The position numbers and the translations under genes are program-made. Positions 8,414 through 16,473 of a stretch of 33,322 nt of DNA are shown one piece after another. The notes beneath the pieces are model-generated. The model had not been told where the DNA came from and did not search any database. It saw only the letters and a list, made by a program, of their open reading frames with translations. The first letter of the stretch is position 1; the number at the start of each line of letters is the position of its first letter. Origin of the DNA: a bacterium (lineage in GTDB: Bacteria > Calditrichota > Calditrichia > RBG-13-44-9). The DNA lies in NCBI GenBank assembly GCA_020350205.1, contig CP070707.1:3043943-3077264 (forward strand), written 5' to 3'.

Positions 8414-10831
8414 ATGAGACATTTTATTTTAAACAATTTATTGATGGTTTCGGTATTTATCATGTGTTCATCCATGACAGTATTGAATGGACAGGAAACG
8501 AAATCTGCACCGGTACAGAATATTTATCATCAGGGATGGAATGATCTGAATAAGAATGGAAGAATGGATCCTTATGAAAATCCTGCACTTGATACGGAGA
8601 GTCGGATTGATGATCTCCTCAAACAAATGACATTGGAAGAGAAAACCTGTCAGATGGCCACGCTTTATGGTTTCGGGCGTGTTGCTAAAGATGAATTACC
8701 CACTGAAGCATGGTTAAGGGAAATCTGGAAGGATGGAATTGCCAATATCGATGAGCATTTAAATGGATTGGATCAACCTGAGACACAAACGGAATATTCC
8801 TGGCCCCATTCGAAACACGCCTGGGCGATAAACGAGGTTCAGAAATTTTTTGTAGAAAAAACCCGTCTGGGGATTCCGGTTGATTTCACCAATGAAGGAA
8901 TTCGGGGTGTTTGTCATCAGCAGGCGACTTCGTTTCCAGCTCAGATTGGGGTAGGCAGCACCTGGGATGTGGATCTGGTGTCAAGAATTGGACATATAAC
9001 CGGAGTTGAAGCAAGAATCCTGGGGTATACCAATATTTATTCACCGATATTGGATTTGGCAAGAGATCCGAGATGGGGAAGAGTAGTTGAATGTTATGGG
9101 GAAGATCCGTTTTTGGTAGGGAAATTAGGGGTCGAACAGGTTAAAGCGCTTCAAAATGCCGGTGTAGTTTCCACCCCAAAACATTTCGCGGTATATAGTA
9201 TACCCAAAGGCGGTCGCGACGGATATGCCCGAACGGATCCGCATGTGGCACCGCGAGAAGTTGAAATGATTTATCTGTTCCCATTCCAGATGGCGTTTAC
9301 AGAGGCCGGCGCTTTAGGAACCATGAGTTCATATAATGATTACGATGGAATTCCAATTACCGGAAATTCCGGATTTCTTATCAAAAAATTAAGGCAGGAA
9401 TGGGATTTTAGAGGTTATGTGGTTTCAGACAGTCGGGCTGTCGATTTTATATATAGTAAACACCATGTCGCGGAAAATTATAAAGATGCAGTCCGGCAGT
9501 CGGTTGAGGCAGGCTTAAACGTCAGAACAAATTTCACTCCCCCGCAGGATTTTATCCTACCCCTTCGGGAACTGGTCCGTGAAGGGGCCATTCCGATCAG
9601 TATCATCGATGAGAGGGTGAGGGATGTATTGCGGGTCAAATTTATCCTGGGGCTTTTTGATCACCCGTATGTGGAAGATCCCGCAATGGCTGATCAAATA
9701 GTTGCCAATGAGGAACATCAGAAGGTAGCCCTTGACGCATCGCGAAAATCGATCATTCTTCTAAAAAATGAGCAGAATTTGCTTCCTTTAAATAAAAACA
9801 TTAAATCCATTTTGGTTACCGGACCCAATGCAGATGCGACTCAATCTTCCATCAGTCGTTATGGACCGTCAAAAATAGAGGTGATTTCGGTATTGAAGGG
9901 AATTACGAGTGAGGTTTCCCCATCGACGGAAGTTAATTATACCAAAGGTTGTGAGATATTCGATAATGGATGGCCGGAAACTGAAATTCTGCCTCAATCC
10001 CCCAATGATATGGAACTCGCTGAGATCATAAAGGCAAAAAAAATGGCCGAGAATGCCGATGTGGCTATCGTGGTTTTAGGAGAGGATGAAAAAATGGTGG
10101 GGGAATCCAAATCGCGGACAAGCCTGGATCTTCCCGGATTTCAGCTTCAGCTGGTGAAAGCAATCTATGAGACAGGGACTCCGGTGGTGGTGGTGCTGAT
10201 CAATGGCCGCCCCTTGACGATAAACTGGATTGATAAGCATATTCCAACCATCCTGGAAGCCTGGTTTCCGGGTGCCCATGGCGGCACTGCAATTGCTGAC
10301 ATCTTATTCGGAGATTATAATCCGGGGGGAAAATTGCCTATTACTTTTCCCAAAACGGTCGGTCAGATTCCTCTCAATTTTCCTTTTAAGCCGGGATCGG
10401 ATGCCGGAAGTCATAATAATACCCGCATTCAGGGGACTCTATATCCATTTGGTCATGGATTAAGTTATACCACCTTCACATATAGCGATCTTAGCATTAA
10501 TCCCCTGAAGAATAAAAATAGAGAAATGATTGAAGTGGAATTTATGGTAGAGAATGCTGGTGCCAGAACAGGGGATGAAGTGGTACAACTTTATATTAAT
10601 GATGAGACCAGCAGCGTGACGACTTATGTAAAAAATCTCAGAGGATTTAAAAGAATAACCCTTGAACCGGGCCAAAAAGAAGCAGTCAAATTTTCTTTAT
10701 CTGAAGATGATTTATCATTAATAAACAGAGAAAACAAGAAAGTTGTTGAACCGGGAGTGTTTAAGGTAATGGTGGGCAGCTCGTCAGAGGATATTAGACT
10801 GAATGGAACATTTAGATATTCTAAGAAATAG
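8414..10831 (+). CDS. Secreted family 3 glycoside hydrolase (beta-glucosidase/beta-xylosidase type)
   Basis: 805 residues with a signal peptide (about 1-26). The GH3 N-terminal barrel spans about 50-420 and includes PRWGRVVECYGEDP, the KHFAVY motif and YVVSDSRAV, whose aspartate at residue 339 is the expected nucleophile. The GH3 C-terminal domain spans about 440-660 and carries VLGEDEKMVGES(K)SRTSLDLPG; E564 is a candidate acid/base. A fibronectin-III-like domain (about 710-780) closes the protein. It hydrolyses terminal beta-glucosyl or beta-xylosyl residues from oligosaccharides in the periplasm or outside; exact specificity is not readable. The opening GWNDLNKNGRMDPYENP segment is typical of the BglX-like group in Bacteroidota relatives. 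AGGAGG lies about 11 nt before the ATG. It stands alone and faces a convergent cluster downstream. Confidence 0.95.
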   Translation: MRHFILNNLLMVSVFIMCSSMTVLNGQETKSAPVQNIYHQGWNDLNKNGRMDPYENPALDTESRIDDLLKQMTLEEKTCQMATLYGFGRVAKDELPTEAWLREIWKDGIANIDEHLNGLDQPETQTEYSWPHSKHAWAINEVQKFFVEKTRLGIPVDFTNEGIRGVCHQQATSFPAQIGVGSTWDVDLVSRIGHITGVEARILGYTNIYSPILDLARDPRWGRVVECYGEDPFLVGKLGVEQVKALQNAGVVSTPKHFAVYSIPKGGRDGYARTDPHVAPREVEMIYLFPFQMAFTEAGALGTMSSYNDYDGIPITGNSGFLIKKLRQEWDFRGYVVSDSRAVDFIYSKHHVAENYKDAVRQSVEAGLNVRTNFTPPQDFILPLRELVREGAIPISIIDERVRDVLRVKFILGLFDHPYVEDPAMADQIVANEEHQKVALDASRKSIILLKNEQNLLPLNKNIKSILVTGPNADATQSSISRYGPSKIEVISVLKGITSEVSPSTEVNYTKGCEIFDNGWPETEILPQSPNDMELAEIIKAKKMAENADVAIVVLGEDEKMVGESKSRTSLDLPGFQLQLVKAIYETGTPVVVVLINGRPLTINWIDKHIPTILEAWFPGAHGGTAIADILFGDYNPGGKLPITFPKTVGQIPLNFPFKPGSDAGSHNNTRIQGTLYPFGHGLSYTTFTYSDLSINPLKNKNREMIEVEFMVENAGARTGDEVVQLYINDETSSVTTYVKNLRGFKRITLEPGQKEAVKFSLSEDDLSLINRENKKVVEPGVFKVMVGSSSEDIRLNGTFRYSKK

Positions 10832-11015
10832 TTAATTCTTCCTCAAAATGAAGTTTGACATTTATCTTGGTTGCTAGAAACTACCGTATTATTATTTCGA
10901 ATTCAATCATGATTATAAGGAAAGTGGTTTAATAAATTGTGGATTTTGTCTTGAGATTTTAATAAATGTAATTATAAAAACTATCACCGAAAGTGTCACC
11001 ATTTTTGAAATTAAC

Positions 11016-11050
11016 GGCACACTATGGCACACAACGGTACACAACGGCAT
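11016..11050. repeat. 10-nt tandem microrepeat, about 3.5 copies
   Basis: Consecutive units GGCACACTAT, GGCACACAAC, GGTACACAAC and a partial GGCAT with exact 10-nt spacing. It is intergenic, downstream of GH3, and could be slippage-derived. Confidence 0.65.
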
Positions 11051-11143
11051 ATTTGATTAATTATTGAAAAATTGTAAGGTATTGAAAAGATTAGACTTGA
11101 TTAGTACTGGAGACAAAGAGTTAGATTCCTGCCCTTCACCACC

Positions 11144-11239
11144 TAAGATTAAAGATCAAAGACCAAAGACAACGGAGATAAAAGAAATCCGGAGGGGAAT
11201 AAGATCAATTTTTTTCTTTGATCTTTGGTCTTTATCTTA
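11144..11239. repeat. Long imperfect inverted repeat between convergent genes
   Basis: Arms 11144-11169 and 11215-11239 pair over about 24 positions with one bulged T, one G-U pair and one mismatch; both arms are built of AAAGA(T/C)C-type units. The loop is about 45 nt. It could be a bidirectional terminator or a dispersed intergenic repeat. A T run (about 11209-11215) lies in the loop edge rather than after the stem. Confidence 0.6.
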
Positions 11240-11272
11240 AATGGTCAATAGCCAACTTTCTACGGTGTAATT

Positions 11273-12175
11273 TTACTTAAAAATTATCCTCAGGTTCTCC
11301 ACATTCTGTTTCATGGTGGTCAGGAAATCTCCATTCTCCGGTACATTACCGCAGGGATTGAAAACAACGCTGCGGACACCCAGCTTTTCCAGTTTTCTGA
11401 TCGAATCCGGATGAGGATCGCCCTCCCAGATCATCCATTTAGCAGGATGGGTTTTCAAACCATACTCCAGCTCTTCCCACTGTGCGTCTGAAGGCATTTG
11501 ATCCGGCTCCCACATCACGCTTTCCAAATTTAACTTGTACCGGCGTGAAAAATATTGATATACCGGATGGGAGGCAACCAGGGGGATATTGGATTTTCCG
11601 GCAGTCAGTTTTTCCAGTTCACCATCCAGAGCTAATAAATCCTTTTCGAGCAAGCGGTAATTTTTCTGGAATACTTCTGTTTTTTCTGGAACATTACGGC
11701 TCAGAACCTGCTGTATGGCTTCTGCCTGCATGTTGGCCTGGCTGAAATCCAGCCAGGTGGTAAATGCTGTTCCGGAATGGGAATGATCTCCGTCCATTCC
11801 ATGGCTGTGAGTTATCGCATCTATTATTTTAATGGTGCTATCCTGGAAATTTTTGGATGTATTGACTAACCTGAATTGCGGGAGTGTTACCTTCATGGTC
11901 CATTTGGCATAGGTTGCTCCGTTAAGCAGAATGATGTCAGCGTTCTGATAGGCTTTTACGATCTCCGGTTCCGGAAACCAGAAAGCCGGATCGATATCAG
12001 GAGGTGCCGGGAAAACAACCATGGCGTATTCTCCGGCAATTCTTTCGGCAAAATATTTTAGGGGATAATTTACCACATAAACGGTCAGTCTCTCTCTGGA
12101 TTCTGCTTTTGCGATAAGTAAAGTACTCATCACCAGCAGAATGATTGTGAGAAGTAATGAAGTCAAGTGTTTCAT
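11273..12175 (-). CDS. ZnuA/TroA-like metal-binding periplasmic protein with altered ligand sites
   Basis: 300 residues. The signal peptide is about 1-24. The fold markers of cluster A-I solute-binding proteins are present: NADIILLNGATYAKW (about 78-92), a His-rich acidic loop HSHGMDGDHSH (123-133), TTWLDFSQAN (139-148), SHPVYQYFSRRY (202-213, H203) and a terminal half with EGDPH (251-255). In typical ZnuA proteins the first ligand comes from a DPH motif and the second from an HxWLDP motif. Here these read DPAFWFPEP (62-70) and TTWLDF, so two histidines are gone while H203 and the loop remain. It follows the ABC permease by 77 nt on the same strand, so it probably supplies the metal or ligand to that transporter. 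A shift away from zinc import is inferred. Confidence 0.82.
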   Translation of the reverse strand: MKHLTSLLLTIILLVMSTLLIAKAESRERLTVYVVNYPLKYFAERIAGEYAMVVFPAPPDIDPAFWFPEPEIVKAYQNADIILLNGATYAKWTMKVTLPQFRLVNTSKNFQDSTIKIIDAITHSHGMDGDHSHSGTAFTTWLDFSQANMQAEAIQQVLSRNVPEKTEVFQKNYRLLEKDLLALDGELEKLTAGKSNIPLVASHPVYQYFSRRYKLNLESVMWEPDQMPSDAQWEELEYGLKTHPAKWMIWEGDPHPDSIRKLEKLGVRSVVFNPCGNVPENGDFLTTMKQNVENLRIIFK

Positions 12176-12252
12176 GATATGCCTTTCATTCTTATCAATT
12201 ATAGAATATATAGGGTACCTCTAAAATCATATCCTTTCCGGAGATCGGTATC

Positions 12253-13434
12253 TCATTCTATAAATAGTAGCCTGACTAATTGATGATCATATTGTCCGGT
12301 AACCATTAGAAGTACCATACAAATGAAAGCTCCAAGAAATATCACGATGGATATCTCCGCAGCAATTAGTCTGACGATTGTAAGCTGTCGGCAACCGATC
12401 ATGAATATCGTTCTGATTTCCCGCTGGCGTAGCCGAAGAGACAGGGCAAATACTAGAATCAGGGCAGCAATTGTGCCGAAACTGACCACCAGAATAACCG
12501 CATCCAGCACATTTTTTATTCGAAAAATATTTTCAAACATGGTATCTATAGTCTCTTCCGGTTTTACAATCTGATAGATCTCATCCTTCGAGAGGTATCG
12601 GCCTCGCAGGAGGGTCGCGGATTTTTCTTCGAAAGGAATGGCAATTACCGCGGTAATAGGGGCGGTCAGGGGATCTCCATGGTAATGAAACTGGTCGATA
12701 TTTTTCTCGGTAATCTCGCTATATTCGTAAACTTTGGGACTACCGGTAATGTTTTTATCACTCTGATCCAGGATCAGAGTAGGATCCTCAACCTTCCAGA
12801 GATCCTGGTGTCCATGCATCAGACCCTGAATTATCCAGGTTGTTTTGAGATCGACAAATACTGCGATATCATCCGGCGTGTGAGATTTCTTTAGCACTCC
12901 GACTATTTTCATTTTCAGAGGATAGGTTCCTGCCAGATCGAATAGATTTTCAGGAGAGGAAACCAGGTAATCTCCCACTCCTAATTCAAGATCTTCCGCC
13001 GTGGTTGCTCCCAGGATACAATCCCCCAGCATAGTGAGTGGTTCACCGGTGGCCAGGGTAAGATTTCGAAAATCGAAGTAATCAAGCGTTGTTCCAATGA
13101 TTGGATGGTTACGGGCAGTGAAACGGACATACATCGGAATCGGCATGGCCAAATCAGATTCCAATACCCGGTCTGCTGCAGCCATTGTAATCACTTCCGG
13201 AACCTCATCCCCAAAGTATAGGGTGTTCATGATCAGGTCCAAGGAGCTACCTTTCGCACCGATAACCAGTGGGGTTTCGACAGCACGGGATATTAGTTGA
13301 CGCTCGCTTTCATTCAGCAAAAGTTCCAGCGCCAGCGGCATGAAAGCTATTAAAACGATGCAGCCGACCAGAGTAGCTGTTTTGGCTTTATTATAGGAAA
13401 GGTATTTCCAGGCGATGTACAGGTGGTCTTTCAT
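12253..13434 (-). CDS. FtsX/MacB/LolE-like ABC transporter permease, short C-terminus
   Basis: 393 residues. One membrane helix lies near 18-40, a large periplasmic domain at about 45-305 and two helices at about 312-340 and 360-388. The VIGAKGSSLDLIMNTLYF segment after helix 1 matches the permease subfamily found beside ZnuA-like or His-rich proteins in proteobacterial zinc-responsive loci (my recollection of Pseudomonas and Vibrio examples). Classic MacB/FtsX proteins have a fourth helix; here the chain ends 13 or so residues after helix 3 with no visible frameshift. Its ATG overlaps the stop of the ATPase gene in an ATGA, so the two are translationally coupled and surely form one transporter. 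Confidence 0.88.
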   Translation of the reverse strand: MKDHLYIAWKYLSYNKAKTATLVGCIVLIAFMPLALELLLNESERQLISRAVETPLVIGAKGSSLDLIMNTLYFGDEVPEVITMAAADRVLESDLAMPIPMYVRFTARNHPIIGTTLDYFDFRNLTLATGEPLTMLGDCILGATTAEDLELGVGDYLVSSPENLFDLAGTYPLKMKIVGVLKKSHTPDDIAVFVDLKTTWIIQGLMHGHQDLWKVEDPTLILDQSDKNITGSPKVYEYSEITEKNIDQFHYHGDPLTAPITAVIAIPFEEKSATLLRGRYLSKDEIYQIVKPEETIDTMFENIFRIKNVLDAVILVVSFGTIAALILVFALSLRLRQREIRTIFMIGCRQLTIVRLIAAEISIVIFLGAFICMVLLMVTGQYDHQLVRLLFIE

Positions 13435-14099
13435 ACCGATTTTCCTCCCTGAAAAGTCTGGAAATCTATTACCCGATCGAACCGTTTGAGCAATTCATGG
13501 TCATGTGTTACCGCGAGTAAAGTGGCATCATGGGTTGCTGTGCTCCTGAACAGCAGATCAAGGATTTTTATCTTATTGGCCGGGTCCAGGTTTCCGGTGG
13601 CCTCATCGGCGAGGATAAGCTTAGGCTGGGGTAAGAGTGCCCGGCAGATAGCGGTTCGCTGTTTTTCACCGTGGGATAGCTCGGTGGACTGGCGGCGAAG
13701 CTTATCACCGATTCCCATTTCCTGTGCCAGTGCCACTGCCCGATCCCGTACCTGACGATTCAATTGCAGGGCGCTGGTAATCCGGTAAGGATGTAGAATA
13801 TTATCCTGCACATTGAGGTAATCAAGGAGTTCAAAATCTTGAAAAACAAATCCAATATTGGTGATTCTGAAATCACGCCGGGCAGTGTCGGAGAGCTGAG
13901 TAACCTCCATATCGCCAAACCGGATGCTACCCATTTGAGGTAGGAATATGCCAGCCACCAGATTCAACAGGGTAGTTTTTCCTGATCCGCTGGGTCCAAT
14001 GACTGCGACTTTTTCCCCTCGATTAACCTCAAAATTCAAAATGTTGAGACGAAATTCACCGCTGGGGTATTCAAATTGAAGTGCACTGATTTTGATCAT
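13431..14099 (-). CDS. LolD/MacB-type ABC transporter ATP-binding protein
   Basis: 222 residues, a single nucleotide-binding domain. Walker A is GPSGSGKTT (35-43), the Q-loop glutamine is about 87, the signature LSHGEKQ is at 141-147, Walker B is LILADE (161-166) with the ATGNLD D-loop, and the switch histidine is at 199. The sequence style is that of the MacB/LolD/FtsE group, which couples to FtsX-like permeases and often performs mechanotransmission rather than classic transport. Cytoplasmic, paired with the overlapping downstream permease. It is separated from the upstream HupE-like gene by 181 nt containing a hairpin. Confidence 0.95.
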   Translation of the reverse strand: MIKISALQFEYPSGEFRLNILNFEVNRGEKVAVIGPSGSGKTTLLNLVAGIFLPQMGSIRFGDMEVTQLSDTARRDFRITNIGFVFQDFELLDYLNVQDNILHPYRITSALQLNRQVRDRAVALAQEMGIGDKLRRQSTELSHGEKQRTAICRALLPQPKLILADEATGNLDPANKIKILDLLFRSTATHDATLLAVTHDHELLKRFDRVIDFQTFQGGKSV

Positions 14100-14214
14100 G
14101 CCATACTCGTCAGATTACCGAATTAAACTTTTATATTATGAAATAATTTAATTACATCTATTATCTGTCCATCATCGATTCTGGATTATATATTCTGCGT
14201 TCTGGTTTCCGGAT

Positions 14215-14275
14215 CCTGGATACACAGCTTTCAGAGATAATTTTTAAATCAGGCATCCAGAATCTGGTATCCAGG
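14215..14275. repeat. CTGGATA-type inverted repeat between the HupE-like and ABC ATPase genes
   Basis: Perfect 9-bp arms CCTGGATAC (14215-14223) and GTATCCAGG (14267-14275) with extra CTGG/CCAG elements around them (about 14180-14212 and CCAGAATCTGG at 14257-14267). It could terminate or attenuate transcription leaving the HupE-like gene, or be a dispersed intergenic repeat. Confidence 0.6.
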
Positions 14276-14280
14276 TTTTG

Positions 14281-16473
14281 CTACAAGACACGTTCCTCTA
14301 CTTCCACGTCAATCCCCTTAATTTTTAAAGCCCCATCCTGAGAGGTCAGCTGAATCAGTGCTTTATACCGGTTCTTCCGATAATGAATATGGCCGAAGTG
14401 GTTTACTGATCCGCTGACCATCCAACTTGCGCGCAATGAAAGCCCCCCCTCCAGAGGACGAATATCACTAATTTCCAGAATTTCTACATCATCGACGCTG
14501 GCTCGCGCACCCCCGCGGTTTTCAATCTCCATGGCCGAGCGATGCTGCAGGTAGATCAAGGCCAACTGATCTCCGCTCGCGCTGATGGCCAGCCGGTCGT
14601 AAATGGCTTCTTCTGTCCGATAATCGAAGGCTCTGTATATATTTACAAGTATTTGATGCATCGCTTTTTCCAATTTTTCCTCGGCTGGTACACCCCTGCT
14701 GAGTGATATGGGTGCGGAAGCCCTGACGAAAGGATAGGTTGCTACACCAATTACGAATGTAATGATAATCATTGTGTATCTAAGATTAATAGACCATCTT
14801 CGGCGTGTGAAAAACAGAATGACTCCTGCCACTATCAGCATTATTATAGTTAAAACTGGCCAGGTAACCGGTTCCAAGGAAACTGCCCTGATAGTTGGCC
14901 GACGGAAACCTGCCATGCGGCGCTTCCAATTTACAGTTGAGGATTCCCGGGTTAATAATTCGGAAGTAGAACCCCAGGGATCGGTAAAGGTTAAAGGTAT
15001 GGAAGGTATCTTTTCAGGATATGGAAATAATTTAACCGACACCTGAGAGGGTGCCTCAGCCAATACAAAAGCCATGGTTAATCCGATAACCGCCTCATTC
15101 ACAGGCTCTGCGATGGGAGCAGGACGGGTAGTGACACCGTAATTACCCACACTCACAAAATCTGCCTGTATTACACTTGCGTCCAGCTGCAATCCATCAA
15201 CGGCTACCAGGGTTTCTTTGTTAAAACGCAAAATTAAATCATCCTTCAGAATGCGCTGTTCATCTGTTGATATGGTCAATTTACCGGATTCGGATTTTAC
15301 AGTGTGTGGGTCGAGATCCCTGGCTCTTATCAGCCATTCGCAGCGAATCTCAAATGGAGTAATCGTGATGAATCCCTGCAACGGATCGGAGAGTTCCACA
15401 GGTCGGGATGGAGTTGGCGTTATACTCCTCGGACTAGAACTTGCCGGTAGTGTTGGATTGAGCTGGTTTTTCATAGCAAGGGGAGTTGATAGAGATGCTG
15501 GTAATAATATCAATATTGATGTCAGAGACAATCCACCGGCAAGATATACTGTTCCTGTATGGATATACCGTGAAAATTTGCGTTTCCCTATATACAGCCA
15601 CAAAGCCCCCAGTCCGGTGGCAACTAATGCGTGAAAAATATCGAGCGTGGTGTTGAATGCCAGACGGGCAGTGATCAGTTGAAGAAGTGTCAGGTCAACC
15701 GGCTGGTTAAAAGAAATGCTGGTATAACTGAGTCCGTGCATCAGACCCATAACCATTAATACCGGCCAGAATCGTAATTCTCTCTGTTTATGATAGGCTA
15801 TGGTCCCAAAAATCATCAGGCTGGCCAGTCCCATCATAATGGGACTTATTTCCGACTGAAATGAGGTTATTCCCAAATCTGCAGCGATCAGGGAAAGACC
15901 ATGTCCGGTTGCAAATGACAGGATTAACTTAGCCAGATTGTGTGGTTTAGCAAACATAGAGCAGGCGAGCAGCAGCAGAAAATGCAACAACCAAAACCTG
16001 CCCAGGTGCGAAATAGCATCCATCAGTCCTCTACGAAGCAAAAAAACCTTGTTTATTTCCAATTCCCGCAACCGGTTAACCGGAATACGAATTCCGGCCA
16101 GTTCCCTGTCAAAAAATTCCCGCTGAGACGAACCATCCAGCCAGTAAGCGGTAACGACAACACCAGATCGCTGCCAGAACAATAAGAGTTCATCCTCCGC
16201 AAGAAGAGGAGTATCACCGGAGGAAAAACGATAGCGAACCACCCGCATGGGACCCACTGAGACCTGTTCTGGATTTCCAATGAAAGAACAATGGCTGGGA
16301 AGAATGGGTGACTGAATAGTTGCTAATAGGGAAGGGGGGATATCGACCTCAAAGGAATAAGTGTTGTTTTCCTCCTCGATCAAACGGACCTCCGCGATGC
16401 CTACATCGTCGGCCAGGATAGATCCATTGAAAAGGAATAATATCAGTGTAATTAAGATAGACTGTCTTCTCAA
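14281..16473 (-). CDS. HupE/UreJ-like membrane protein with N-terminal periplasmic and large C-terminal extension
   Basis: 730 residues, far longer than classical HupE/UreJ (about 200). Signal peptide about 1-21; a periplasmic beta-rich domain about 22-150. A six-helix HupE/UreJ_2-type membrane core at about 155-335 has histidines in LSFATGHGLSL (H191), GLMHGLSY (H246) and DIFHALVA (H281), the positions expected to line a metal path. A Pro/Ser linker (about 340-360), a second periplasmic region (about 365-545), two more helices (about 548-566 and 576-594) and a soluble C-terminal domain ending in HFGHIHYRKNRYKA follow. HupE/UreJ proteins are nickel or cobalt permeases or hydrogenase/urease accessories; no hydrogenase or urease gene is present here. 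The start is TTG, overlapping the upstream isomerase stop in TTGA, which implies translational coupling. Confidence 0.82.
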   Translation of the reverse strand: MRRQSILITLILFLFNGSILADDVGIAEVRLIEEENNTYSFEVDIPPSLLATIQSPILPSHCSFIGNPEQVSVGPMRVVRYRFSSGDTPLLAEDELLLFWQRSGVVVTAYWLDGSSQREFFDRELAGIRIPVNRLRELEINKVFLLRRGLMDAISHLGRFWLLHFLLLLACSMFAKPHNLAKLILSFATGHGLSLIAADLGITSFQSEISPIMMGLASLMIFGTIAYHKQRELRFWPVLMVMGLMHGLSYTSISFNQPVDLTLLQLITARLAFNTTLDIFHALVATGLGALWLYIGKRKFSRYIHTGTVYLAGGLSLTSILILLPASLSTPLAMKNQLNPTLPASSSPRSITPTPSRPVELSDPLQGFITITPFEIRCEWLIRARDLDPHTVKSESGKLTISTDEQRILKDDLILRFNKETLVAVDGLQLDASVIQADFVSVGNYGVTTRPAPIAEPVNEAVIGLTMAFVLAEAPSQVSVKLFPYPEKIPSIPLTFTDPWGSTSELLTRESSTVNWKRRMAGFRRPTIRAVSLEPVTWPVLTIIMLIVAGVILFFTRRRWSINLRYTMIIITFVIGVATYPFVRASAPISLSRGVPAEEKLEKAMHQILVNIYRAFDYRTEEAIYDRLAISASGDQLALIYLQHRSAMEIENRGGARASVDDVEILEISDIRPLEGGLSLRASWMVSGSVNHFGHIHYRKNRYKALIQLTSQDGALKIKGIDVEVEERVL

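Larger units (their letters stand above)
10832..11272. other. 441-nt convergent intergenic region with repeats
   Basis: Lies between the stops of the GH3 gene and the ZnuA-like gene. It contains a short 10-nt tandem array (11016-11050) and a long imperfect hairpin (11144-11239). No coding frame is seen. Confidence 0.5.

Noticed and set aside
8414..10831. GH3 enzyme as part of the sugar operon at 20449-33273
   Set aside because: It is about 10 kb away, followed by a hairpin region and a convergent cluster, with its own upstream signals; a functional link cannot be supported from position.
11016..11050. CRISPR-like array
   Set aside because: Units are only 10 nt with no spacers; it is a microsatellite-type tandem repeat.
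15218..15634. 138-codon plus-strand open frame inside the HupE-like gene
   Set aside because: Antisense shadow of a well-supported coding region; no ribosome site and no domain.
16053..16280. Second small exported protein in an alternative frame of the HupE-like gene
   Set aside because: Same-strand shadow frame without a signal peptide or ribosome site.
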